Part shown: piece by piece, positions 1 through 11,619 of the stretch | Position numbering within the stretch: position 1 is the first letter of the stretch | Layout: each line of letters starts with the position of its first letter | NCBI GenBank assembly: GCA_037833965.1 | Contig: AP031351.1 | Span: forward strand, 10,800,501 to 10,864,500 | Direction: 5' to 3' | Source of the DNA: Marchantia polymorpha subsp. ruderalis | Lineage: Eukaryota > Streptophyta > Marchantiopsida > Marchantiales > Marchantiaceae | DNA: 64,000 nt | The notes under the pieces: model-generated | The model's input: only the letters and a program-made list of their open reading frames with translations | The model's database searches: none | Told to the model about the DNA's origin: nothing | Made by a program: the position numbers and the translations under genes

Positions 1-1370
1 ATGCATGTGCTTGCAAACAGATTATGTTCGAGAAAGAATATTCCTTTCCCCACCAAAGATTCCGTGCCTCGCCTCTGCAAGTTAGGTCGCAAAGATACGA
101 GAAGTCGGGTCTCCTGCAGTCTCGTTGTGCTCGCTCGATTGAGAAGTGGAGGGCTCACCTGGCACCTGTCATGGACTCACTTCCAACCATCTTCTAATTC
201 CTAGCGAATGTTGGTTATCGGCCCCTTCCTCGCGTGTCCACGGGAGTAAGTAATCTGCCGCAATGTTTTCCCTCGAGCACGCAAAGAACATTTGTCGATC
301 ATGAGGCTCATGCCACAGCCAACAAGAATCGGACGCAACGAAAAGCCGAGCTGCGACCGACATCGAAACGATCCTCGACGCCGCCTTCGAGGAACATCGC
401 CAGCGCTTGCAACGGAGCACGAGGCGGACACCTGACGCAACAGATCGAAAGCAAAAGCCAATTCTTAGAAAGAATCCGGAATATTCTTCCGGAAAAGGGA
501 AAATCACAATAATCAAAATTACTAATTCACCTAAACTCGCGGAAATGAGCTCCAAACTAATCGCGCGGGCCATTTAGCGTCACGCCGAGGTCGCGACTCG
601 GGGCGGATCGGATCGGATCGGATCGGATGCCGTGGCAGGCCGCGGGAGCTTGCTTCGGCGAGGTCTAACGGGAAAGCGTGACTTACTTTAAATACCTCTA
701 GAACACGAAGTTGGTGGGCGGGCGGGCCGGGGAAGGCGAGAGGGCGATTTGAGGAAGTTCGAAAACTGAAACCGAATGTAACGGACCGGAAGCACGGGAC
801 AGATGGGGACGGCGTCGACGTTGACGAGCAGATCAAGGCGAGGGTGCAGTGTCAACGCGTGACGACGGCAGAGCGACGTGCCGCGGGGGAACTGACGGAC
901 GGTGAGGGCATCCGAGCAGATCAAGGCGAGGGTGCAGTGTCAATGCGTGACGACGGCAGAGCGACGTGCCGCGGGGGAACTGACGGACGGCGAGAGGGCA
1001 TCCGAGCGGAATCAACACCGATTCCGAGCGCGAGCCGCTGCCGTCACGTCAACCCCCCCTCCCCTCGAGTAAGGGCGATTGATTAGCAGCTGGTGGTCAG
1101 ACGTGAATGGTTGCTTCGCATGCAGAAAGACGTAGATCGTCGGGAAACGGCATATGCCGGACATATCTCTGGCGTGATGGCAGCTCCGACAAGTGTCCGG
1201 GAGCTACAAATCGGACCAACTCTCGTCGTCTGCTGCGATACTTGCGAGTGTTGTCCCCAGCCTCAGCTCGAGCGGATGCGGAGACCAGCTCAAGTCTGAA
1301 GCGGATTGTTTCGACTGACGAATCTTGCTAACTTTTCCAAAAAAATTTGGCCAGATTGCCTTCCTCGACA
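1..1370. other. Upstream region of the purple acid phosphatase gene
   Basis: No convincing protein is seen in this stretch. It holds a short GGATC-type pentamer run at about 602-627 and a two-copy 88-bp tandem repeat at about 826-1003, listed separately. The part nearest 1370 is presumably promoter and 5' leader of the downstream phosphatase, but no TATA box or transcription start can be fixed. Open frames here lack any recognisable motif and overlap on both strands. Confidence 0.6.
826..1003. repeat. 88-bp tandem duplication (two copies)
   Basis: The segment starting GAGCAGATCAAGGCGAGG at 826 recurs at 914 with only a few changes, a period of 88 bp. Both copies are GC-rich and rich in CpG. 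The second copy ends near 1003 with a 2-nt insertion. The few differences suggest a fairly recent duplication. The period is not a multiple of three and no coding function is implied. Confidence 0.85.
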
Positions 1371-4300
1371 ATGCCTACTTCCGCTCAGAGTGTTCTGGCG
1401 GTGGCTTTGATTTTGTTGGCAGCTGTGGTAGCGCAGGCGTTGCAGCATCCACTACCCGATGAGAGGATTTATGCCAGCGATCCGTGGAAGCCTGCGAGAG
1501 GCGATCCGCTCGGAGCAGGAGGATTCGAGAGCTCGTTCAGAACGATCAACAGACGGAGTCTGCTGAACTGCTTCGATTTGAACCCGTATGTGAATATGAC
1601 AGTCGATACAGCTGGCCCTCTCAGTGACACGCAGAATGTGACCGTCTCCATCTCTGGTGTTGTCAATCCCAGCGACCACGATTGGCTTGGTGTGGTGTCT
1701 CCATCTAATGCAAGGTGAGTGGTAATAATTCGGACCAGCCACAGTGCTTTAAGTGGCTGCCAGACATGAAGCTCAAATCAGATTTCGGCCTGCATTTTTT
1801 GACGAGTCGTTTGGGTGTGTTCTTTTCTGTCAGTTTTTCGAGGGGTGCTCGGTTGTGTTAATTGCATCCATTAAAGCTTATATTCTGCGTAAGAGGGCTC
1901 TCATGGCCTATAATTCAGGAACCCGAATTCAAGATCTTTCACTTTTAACTATTATCAGCAAACTGAGTTCATGTAGCATCAATCGAAGACCTTCTGATAT
2001 GAAACGTGAACGATCCTTGTGCTCTGCAGTACCTCCAACTGTCCGGACGTTGCAGTTTTGATATTGGCGACTGGCGACACGTCGGAGCTTCCTCTGCTAT
2101 GTCACTACCCTGTGAAGGTACGGCTGTCGTTTAGGTCTGCTTGCAGTCGAACTCCTCTCGGTTTATCTTCTGGATTCATTCGACGCTCATCAGAACAGGC
2201 AACGTCGAAAATCGAGATGTGAGTGAGATGTATGTCTCACCAACGTCGTCGTTTTTTCGGTCCTTGCTGTTCACAGAATTTAATGTAATCTAATCCAATT
2301 CTGTTGCTGCGCAGTTTAAATTACTCAAAGAAGATCCTGGCTACCTCTCTTGCGCGTCAAGTCAATGCCAAGTGCCGGGTTTATTTGGCTCCTGTTTAGT
2401 CAAGACGTGCAGCGCTTCGATCACTTTTCGGTTGATCAACATTAGAACGGACATCATGTTTGTGCTCTTCACAGGTGGTTTACAGGTTCCCTGCGTTGTC
2501 GACAAGGCTGGGCCCTTGCCATTTGCTAATCCCAAAGCGCCCTTGTATGGACATATTTCGAGCATAGATTCTACTGGCACTTCAGTATGTTTCTGGAACC
2601 TCTGATATGGGACGCTGTACTTGCATGGTTCGTGGATTGCACTGATATACCTTAAACGTAGAATGTTGTCATGCTGGCAAATCAACCATGAATGAGTGGT
2701 TGCTTCGATTAGAAGATTAGAAGAGGAATAACAGTAGCTTTTGGGTAAGATAAATTATTCTGCCTTCAACAGTTGGATACGACTTTGTTCTGATTATGAA
2801 TGTGAACAGTAGATTGTAATCTGAAATTGGTAGAAGTCAACACTTGCATCTGGCTTGTGCAGATGCGATTGACATGGATAAGCGGAGACGCAGCCCCTCA
2901 GACAGTTCAGTACGCTGATGGGAGCACAGCGACCTCGACAGTTGGCACGTTCACAAAGAGCAACATGTGTGGTAAGAAGTCGATGTCAAGTTCAAGTTTG
3001 TGTATCATATGATTGGATTCGCACATGAAGGATTAACCCAGCTGCAGCACGGTCGACCCATCTTTACAATATGATTTGCGGGAATTGAGGATATGAAGAT
3101 GTGATATAGCTGCAAATGTTTAGTACTATGTCAAGCTAGTTGTTGAGCTTCAAGTCTCGATCTGTCCAGAGCCAAGTGCAGCTTCCGACTTCGGGTGGCA
3201 CGACCCTGGGTTCATCCACACAGCCGTCATGACAGGACTCTCACCGTCAACTCAATATTCGTACCAATATGGAAGGTGAGAACTTGGTACACAGCCTTGC
3301 TTCTGTTTCTGATGTGTTTGAAGCCCAATACCATCGCTGTCAAACGACCAGTGATTCTCAGAGAGGCATTTTCTTCTTTCACTTCGAAGCACTCCTGACA
3401 CGCACATTATCGTAAATGACAGCCAAGCGGTAGGACTCTCCCCTAGCACCAATTTCAGCACCCCACCTGCAGCTGGGGACGATGCGGTCACTCTCATCAT
3501 CTTTGGAGATATGGGTAAAGCAGAGCGCGACGGTAGCTCAATCCACTACATACAGGTATACTGTCATGCGCTCTTTTGAATTCTCACTCTCATCCCTAGA
3601 GGATAGATTAGAATTTTTTCTTCGTTCTCTATTTCTCTACATGACCTTTAACATGGAGAAAGGTGCTGCTATTTTCCCAGCAGATGGCAAAAGTGAGGAT
3701 TATGTTAGATAACCCAGTTGAATATGAAGGATTAGAGACAGGCCGCTAGAACATTTACATTCTGAAATCGAAAGACTTTGCTGGCATATGATGTTGACAG
3801 ACTGTCGTGTATGGTTGTTTTATCCATCATTTCAGCCTGGATCTATATCTGTGATAGACGCGATTACGACCGCCGTGTCAGGAGCAAATGTTGATTTTGT
3901 GTTCCACATCGGAGACATTAGCTATGCAACTGGATTCCTGGTTGAATGGGATAACTTTCTTGAACTTATCCAACCAATCGCGTCGCGGGTCCCTTACATG
4001 ACAGCCATCGGAAATCATGAAAGGTACGGTACAGCCCTCAAAGCACCTTTTCTGCCGAATTCTCGGTGGGTTGTTGTAGATATTTTCTTTAGTCCCTGGC
4101 TTATGTTTAATGAGTTCAATAGTACTATTGGGAAAGAAAGCGAGATACCTTCAATGGTTCATTCGTTGTATTTGTTATTCAATGCGGTCACCAAAGTCCA
4201 ACATGCTGCTTAACTGCACCGGATTGTACCCGTGTAATTTGGTTGGTGCAGGGATCATCCACTTTCAGGTTCCTACTACAGCGGAACTGACTCTGGCGGA

Positions 4301-5945
4301 GAGTGCGGCATTCTATATTATAATTACTTTCAAATGCCCACTCCAGCCCAGGACAAACCGTGGTACTCACTGGAATCCGGCCCAATTCATTTCACTGTCG
4401 TCTCGACTGAACACGACTGGAAAGCTGGCTCGGAACAGGTGATCGATCCATTCGTCTATACCATGAATTTCATTTATGCTGATCAATATATTCTTGTCTG
4501 AATACGCCGATCACATTTTGCAAACGTCCTGTCAAGGCCTCATGGTGAAAACTCAGCAGTTGCTTCCTTTTTATCTCTAAGTACCTTTTGGACAGCCCAC
4601 TCTCTTAACACGCCTTCTTAGTTTTAGCGCAGGAAAATTTGGGTGAGTCTGAAAATGTCCTTGATATACAACAGTTTCAATGGCATATCAACCTTAACAG
4701 GAATTTCTTTTTGCCACAGGACTAATCTCCGTTTGATTTACACCTGACTATTGTGATCGGATGCCGATCAATGAAGAAGCCCACATCACTAACTTTTTCT
4801 AGCTAGCAAGAAACTTGACTGATGAAAATGTTCCACGGCTCGTGCAGTATATGTGGATTCAGGCTGATTTGGCGTCTGTCAACCGCACACGTACACCATG
4901 GGTGGTATACACTGGGTAAGTTGTTGAGGATGGAATATGATCGTGACGTTTCACATGAAAGACCCCGTAACTCACAAGTTTGATCATGATGATATTAACA
5001 GCTGGTTCTCGGGGACCTCTATCGTCTCCTTCGTAACAAAGTGCTTAAATGTTTTCATTTTGCAGGCATCGCCCCATGTATTCGTCATATGACAGCGTCC
5101 TCAACGCTATTCTACCTGCTGTAGATACAGAATATACTGATGCGATAGAACCCCTGCTTCTGGCAGGAAAGGTCGGTTCTGGGTTTTGATTTCCTCCTAA
5201 CAGACAACATCTATCAAATAATAGCCGAGAATTTCAAGTTCTGTATGAAATCAAAAGTACAGTCGTGTACTTTTGGTGGATTTGTCTTGTTAGTTGGTAT
5301 GCTGAAACGTCAAAATGGACTGTAATGACCTCGAAGGCCAACCTTGTAACCTCGCTGCGCTACGTGCCAGGTTGATTTGGTTCTAGCGGGGCACGTGCAT
5401 AACTACGAGCGGCTGTGTGCTGTCTATCAAGGCAAATGCTTGGTTAATTCCACGAAAGACACCACGGGACTTGATACCTACAATTTCACAACTTACGCTG
5501 CACCCGTTCAAGCAGTGATTGGCATGTCTGGCTTCCAACTAGATGGCTTCAAATCGCAGGTACATCCAATTCTCAGAAGCTCAGTAAATATCTTGTTTGC
5601 TTCTGAAACTCCAACGCTTTACTAAATGATTCTGAACCCGTTATTCCACCTCAATTGAGAATCCCGATTCTCCGCTTCTTATCAGGTGGATGTGTGGAGT
5701 AAAGTCCGCATTTCTGAGTATGGTTACGTTGGAATTCAAGCAACACGTCAAAAGCTTTTATTTGAGGTGAGTGGTTGTGAATTTGTTTGTACTACATGAA
5801 TCATTAGATTGTAGTCACTTAGCACTCAAACCCATCACTTGACATTTCTACAACGCTCTGTCAGCTAACTCCGAATCTGCTCACTGATCTGCAGTTTATG
5901 TTTGTCAACATGACTGTGGGAGACTCCTTCGCCATTGTGAAGTGA
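1371..5945 (+). CDS. Purple acid phosphatase, PAP1/PAP24/PAP27 type (secreted)
   Basis: Metallophosphoesterase expected to hydrolyse phosphate monoesters in the secretory pathway or cell wall. Exons: 1371-1714, 2030-2117, 2315-2584, 2863-2971, 3170-3275, 3423-3555, 3836-4023, 4252-4438, 4848-4915, 5066-5171, 5371-5559, 5686-5766, 5895-5945. All introns are GT-AG and the joins keep frame, giving 639 residues, close to plant PAP27-like proteins. The N-terminus is a hydrophobic signal peptide (about residues 1-24). A fibronectin-like domain (about 80-320) precedes the metallophosphatase domain. All five metal-binding blocks are visible: GDMG (D335), GDISY (D377, Y380), GNHE (N410), GHRP (H499) and GHVH (H541, H543). 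Several N-glycosylation sequons occur. The ATG at 1371 was chosen because it opens the signal peptide. Homologues are often labelled 'probable inactive', yet the ligands look intact here. Identity is confident; activity is inferred. Confidence 0.93.
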
Positions 5946-7254
5946 GCTGTATACTATATGATCGCCTAGGTAGCGAAATCATGTACAATTACAAGGAAAA
6001 GTTACATACGGAGGTTTATCACCGCGAGTATGCAAACACACAACCATACATCAACAAACCAACCGCATGCTCGGCACAGATTTTTTGCTCAGTGAGTCAG
6101 ATGGAGCAGAACTTGAACGAGGATACCTATGCCACAACCTTTTCATCGTAACTCGTACAGACGACGGGACAAGTGAACAATGTCCTGCTTGTGAGCACAA
6201 TTTGTGCAGTCTGCTTCGCTCCAGCTGAAATGAATCACCTGAGATAATTGTATAGTGGAATGCTGGATGATGTATAGGTATGTGGCAGCAACAATCAGGT
6301 CTCCAAAGGTTTTGTCTGTTCGTTGAAATTCTCACTTTTTAAAACTTTTTTTGGTAGTCAGAAACAGAGGGATGTATCGATCGATCGATTACGTGTATAG
6401 TGGTACAATTGTGGAATAATCAGTGGAATGTACGTGCTGCGTACTTGCCTTGACATGGTACCGACGGTTTAAAATTAAATCGAGGTATCGGTGTAAAAAT
6501 TTCTCTTTACAAAATCAATGGAAAAAAGTCTCTTGCCTATCTCTGCACTCTTGAATATGGAGCCTTCGTGCCCATGCGAATTGATATTCTTGCAGCTTCC
6601 GTCAGCTAAATATTACATAATTCGATATCTCATAATATCTCGTGAAGAATTGAAAAAAAAAAACAACAGAATTGAATTATATTGTAAACTATTTTAAGGA
6701 TGATAACCTGAAAATGTCTACAATATGGTAAAAATCAACTAGGTAAAGGTCTTCTAAAACTTCAAGCAACCAAAACGGAGAACAAAAATTATATCTCGGT
6801 ACAAATATATACTTATTATAGGGTGTGGGAGAGCAACACTCATAAAATCTTTAAAAATAAACCTGATGGTCGATATATGCATGTGTAACAATTGAGGTAA
6901 ACAACATCTGTAGCAGCATAGAGGTGAAGAGTGCGAGAGTAGTAAATCAAATTAGTAGTACCACTCCCTTAGGGGTATAAAAGTCTCAGACCATTCGTTA
7001 GATTGAAGCAGCAATGTGAAACACAAAAAACTCAAGAATTATTCATCAAGTCGCAAACGGCACAAGGGACAAAGAGGGGTCCGTGGCATGGTCCGTGGTG
7101 CTACCATACCTCTACCATAATAAGCTACTTCCCTACTTCTACGTGGTATGGAAGCTGGATCCTGTGACCGCTGTGACCGCTGCGCGGTAGCAGGAATAGC
7201 CTCCATGAATGGGGACCGTTAGATCATAAGATCCTTTGTCCAGGGAGTACGCTC
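5946..7254. other. Intergenic: 3' flank of the phosphatase and upstream of eS24
   Basis: No gene is seen. The first few hundred bases are probably the 3' untranslated region of the phosphatase. The middle (about 6480-6960) is AT-rich with no repeat or hairpin that stands out. The last part before 7255 is the eS24 promoter region. Confidence 0.6.
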
Positions 7255-7263
7255 AAACCCTAA
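7255..7263 (+). promoter_or_regulatory. telo-box (AAACCCTAA) in the eS24 promoter
   Basis: AAACCCTAA occurs 120 bp upstream of the eS24 start codon. This motif is a known cis element near the transcription start of many plant ribosomal-protein and translation genes. Position and context fit that role; the function here is inferred. Confidence 0.65.
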
Positions 7264-7382
7264 CAGGGGCTCGCAATTTCGCTCTTGATGTGAGCAGCTC
7301 GTGGAGATTGCCCTTTCTCTGTGTCGTTGTTTCTCTCGTAGTTTCGCTCGTAGCTGCATCCTGCTTCAGAGATCGGGACACC

Positions 7383-8376
7383 ATGGCGGACGCCAAGGCT
7401 TGCACCGTGCGCACTCGCAAATTCATGACCAACAGGCTGCTCGCCCGCAAGCAATTCGTACGTTAAGACTCATCTGTCGTGCTGCTTGCGTGTCTGATGT
7501 AGCTGTATGTGTCGTGCTGCTACCTCGAATGTCTGTCTGATTTCTGTCACGTCGATGGTTTACAGGTCATCGACGTTTTGCACCCGGGCAGGCCCAATGT
7601 CTCCAAGGCTGAGCTAAAGGAGAAGCTTGCTAAGGTCTACGAGGTGCGCGATGCCCAGACCATCTTTGTGTTCGGATTCCGCACGCAATTTGGAGGTGGC
7701 AAGTCCACTGGATTCGGTCTCATCTACGACAACCTCGACTCCGCTAAGAAATACGAGCCCAAGTACAGACTTATCAGGGTGAGTGTCTTCCAAACGTCTG
7801 ATCGTCTGCCCCTTTCGACGCAGTTTCATGTTTTAGGTTTCGCACTTTCGTTCCCGTCTGTAGAAGGCTACACTCTTGTCGTTGGCCCAGCCTGGTGTCT
7901 CGAGTCTGCTTTCACTCTCGGCCCTACGTCCACGTTCTTCCCCGGCTTCCGAATTTCTTGTTCCCTTGTAGGGTTTCCTTGCTGTGTGTTGATGATTTCC
8001 TGCCGTGATTGGTTTTTTCTCCTGGTGTTGCTGTTTCTGTTTCTCTCGACTTTCTGTTGTCGCGTGCTTGTTGTCTAGCTGCTCGTTGGTTTGTTCTCTA
8101 TGTATGTGCCTGCCGTTTACATGAAATATACATGACGGCCACAGCCGCATCGAGTTGTTGGTATCGGATCACTTAGGGTTAGATGCCTGATACGTGCGTT
8201 GACAGATCGGGTTTTCTGTCACTGAAATTATGTTGGATCACCTTCTGCAGAACGGTCTCGCCACTAAGGTAGAAAAGTCTAGGAAGCAAGTCAAGGAAAG
8301 GAAGAACCGAGCCAAGAAGCTGCGCGGTACCAAGAAGTCGAAGGCAGCCGGCGAAGCCGCCAAGAAGAAGAAGTAA
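7383..8376 (+). CDS. RPS24: 40S ribosomal protein eS24
   Basis: Component of the cytosolic small ribosomal subunit. Exons: 7383-7457, 7566-7778, 8251-8376, all GT-AG with phase-0 joins, giving 137 residues, the usual size for plant eS24. The conserved core is present: an N-terminal [15 protein letters not shown], the VIDVLHPG and VSKAEL segments, the [15 protein letters not shown] block and the GFGLIYD strand. The C-terminal tail is lysine-rich, as expected for rRNA contact. The ATG at 7383 lies in a good plant context (ACCATGGCG) and starts the conserved N-terminus. A telo-box lies upstream. It faces CPN20 tail-to-tail, 3.2 kb away. Nothing is broken, so it is probably a functional copy. Confidence 0.97.
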
Positions 8377-11300
8377 ATGCTGTCATCAGTGTAGAGTTCT
8401 CTCATCCCCTTTCTTCATAGATTTGATAGACATAGACTTCCACCCACATGTGATTGTGGTGCTGCTCTTGATAATTCAAGGATTCATTTCTCAAGGTATG
8501 CACATGGTGGAGAGCACATCATGGTCTACTCGGTCAAGATTCTGTGATTACAAATTTTGCCTGCATCCTTACTACATTTTCACCACTATATGAACGTTTA
8601 TTTTTTACCCAGTCTCTAGCTGAGTATTGTTCAACGGAGATGACCACAATTCAAGAATATTTGGGATAGTATGTCTCGTGTTGGTCAAGAAATCCGACGT
8701 TATCTTTTTCTGTAACAATATGCATGTCTGTCGCGACGATGGTAGCGCATTAGAAGACGTAACACTGAACGCCTCTCTGTTACTATGCCGTTAGAACTTC
8801 AAGATGCGACCATTTCATTGTAACGAAACGAGTGGACTCTAAAGAATTGGGACGATGATGAGTCAATTTGATGTGTCGCTTTTTTGATGTGATCAATTTT
8901 ATGTGTAGTGTCTCGGTTACCGCCTTCCAGTGTCATAGTCGTAGTAATACTGACGCGAAACACTCTCTTTTCTCTTAACACTACTGCTTCAAAATTCCGA
9001 GTAAAAACTGTCACCTCATTTGGGGATGCTTTCGTCGACTGTAGCCCTGGAGTTGCATGTAGCGGAATTATACACATCTTAATGTCAGCACCTTGTGACC
9101 ATTGTGTTCTCGACATCAAGTAGCTTTCTTCATGTCTGCATTCCTCGCGAATTATCTCAACACCTTGCAAATAGTAAGGTCAATTACTGTTGTTGCAAGG
9201 TCAATTGCTGTCAATATACATCTGCAGGTCACAGACGATCGAATAGTAGTACATACCCTCATACGAGTAACTGACTACGAGTTTACTGAGAATAACTGTT
9301 GTAGAATAACTTAAATTCAAGTCATTGAACATGTTCACATGCATGATGATGAAAAGAGCAAATTGTACAATTCGTAGTTGGAGAAAGAAAACAGCTTCAT
9401 TTCGGCAATCGACAAATGGACGAAATGCAATGACGTCGAAAGTGGAGAAAAAAGCAATCTGTATGTAACATCAAACTGAAATAACTTTTAAACATCTATC
9501 AATGTCATTTCAAATGAATGAACGCCAGCTTCAACCTGAGTAGAAACTAATTCTTGATGTCTACTCCCAACATATGCTTGTGCAGACAATTGTACAATTC
9601 TGCATACACTATCACAGTAAACACACAATGACGAACCCTGTCCCACTACTGTCAAATAACCGTCTACGAGCATGCTAGAAATGAATGTTATTATACCATC
9701 TCTAATCGATGTACAGTGAACTTCTTCATGTGTGCATGGGTAAAAGAAAAAGGTATGATTCGTTGTTGGGTAAAGAAGAAAAATTCATTGAAGCAAAGCA
9801 CAGAAGATTGGATGTCAACAGCCGGCGATTGCTGCTGGAAAATATGTGAGTTTTAAATCTCAAATGACGATACATATCTCATTAGTCTAATTTATCGCTG
9901 ATGTCGAAACTGGAAGTACGCCAGCTTCTTCGATGTGAGTCGATGTGTGTCGATGCAGACTATTATTTGTTATATAATTCCAACATGTGCAAGTCACAGA
10001 CGATCGAACAAAAGTACATAGTCACATACGATTGTAAACATATACTGTGCGTAAACTGTCACACCACTGTCAAATAAATGTTAACGATTGTATTGAGAAA
10101 ACTGTTGCGATAATAGCTTTAATCCAAGTACAGTAAACTTATTCATGTGCATGATGATAAAAGAGTAAAATGTACAATTCGTTATTAGAAAAAGAAAATA
10201 ATTACAGTGAAGCAAACGACAGATGATTAAAACTAGATAGCATTGAAGGTAAATAATGTGAGCAACTGTTCATGCAAACAAAGAGCAGTTAGCATGTTTC
10301 CTCAGTTATCATACAACATTTAGCATGTTTCTTCAACGATAGGACGAATTTAGATTCTCACACATATCGGATAGGTTTTTTGGGAATTGAATATTGAACA
10401 ATCGTCTTCACAATAATTCCTTGATCAATGTATAAAAATGTGAACATCCAATAAGACCTTAAAAGAAAAGATTAATGGTTGTAACCACCTACGTGTTCTT
10501 TTCTTTGTTTTGATAGCAGACGAAGTACAGATAAATTTCCCTCTTCGAAACCTTTTTCTCTCTCTCAGTATCATTTTCGTATATGTGTTTCCATCTTTGT
10601 CTTTCTGGCATGCTCATGTCAAGGTATAGTTCATTTTCGTCAGATTGCAATTCAATCTGTTAGTTCTGCATGCATTTTCAAATTTGTTACGTACCTTTCT
10701 TATCTTCAAAAGTAATGTAATTGCAAAATTAGAGTTTCAGATCTACATTTGTGAGTTACAATCATGTTTTCCCAAAGCACACAGAATAACTTCTAATTGA
10801 GAACATACTATATGCCTTCATTTCCTCGTGCAAATATTTCACAGTTTAATATGAACTTTCGTCGGGTTGAGTGCTTTGCACGATCACAATTATACATCCT
10901 TCTGTCTTAGATGGTAGTCTCGATCGTGGTCAAATCTACCATCGTTCACTTCTAAGACACGATTCGGAAAATTTACTCCTAACGATTATTCTTCCACTCT
11001 CATAACTCATTCCTAGCAATTTACAATAAGATATGAAGGAACATGGACTTTTCAACTTCTACCATGCGCATTAATGCGAATCAACGAACGAGTATAGAAA
11101 TTTTCCTTGAACCGGGGAAGGACAGACAATACACAATGGAAAGGAATATCCCACGCCAAGAAACCTACATGTATGCAATGGGTGTATGTATCCTATGAGA
11201 CAATGCTACCATCAAAGATTCCTCGAAACGAGGAGTGTAGTTGTCTGACTACACTCCAAAGCACAAAGATGGAAATATTTCACGGTAGGATGCATAAAGC

Positions 11301-11619
11301 TGTTGTAAATACTGTACGAGAATATGAAAATGCGGCCAAAAAACAACTCCCGTTCGTATTCAGCTTCACCCGGAAAAATAGGTAGACTAGTCGTTTTCGT
11401 TGAAAGAGCCCTTTAATTGAGGACTTTCGTTGGTGTGGTTGTGTGGGAACCACTTATCTGTTACATTTGCCCGGGTAAATGACAATCTAGACCCGTGGTT
11501 GATATTACAGCACTACTCTAAAACATGGGGTTCATAATAAACCCAGACTGACATCTCTCTCACTAGGGCCGCAAGGGGGATACTACGACTCAACAGGAAA
11601 GTGTGGTGGATGTTCAGAA
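8377..11619. other. Intergenic between convergent eS24 and CPN20
   Basis: No gene is supported. The first part is probably the eS24 3' untranslated region. Between about 9228 and 10235 there is a set of diverged repeats, listed separately. An imperfect inverted repeat (GTCTTAG... with ...CTAAGAC) lies at about 10905-10962. A weak open frame at 11107-11385 has no ATG at its start and no recognisable motif. Confidence 0.6.
9228..10235. repeat. Three diverged copies of an unnamed local repeat
   Basis: CACAGACGATCGAA is followed by GTACATA at about 9232 and again at about 9994. A GCATGATGAT-AAAGAG-TGTACAATTCGT block follows at about 9341 and 10149. A third, weaker copy is recognisable at about 9600-9800 (CTGTCAAATAA, TCTTCATGTG, GATTCGTTGTTGG, TTGAAGCAAAGCACAGA). 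Spacing between corresponding parts is about 400 bp. The copies are strongly diverged, so this is an old local duplication or an old repeat family. Confidence 0.6.

Noticed and set aside
7779-8250. Intronic box C/D snoRNA in eS24 intron 2
   Set aside because: A TGATGAT occurs near 7989, but no CTGA box and terminal stem at the right distance were found.
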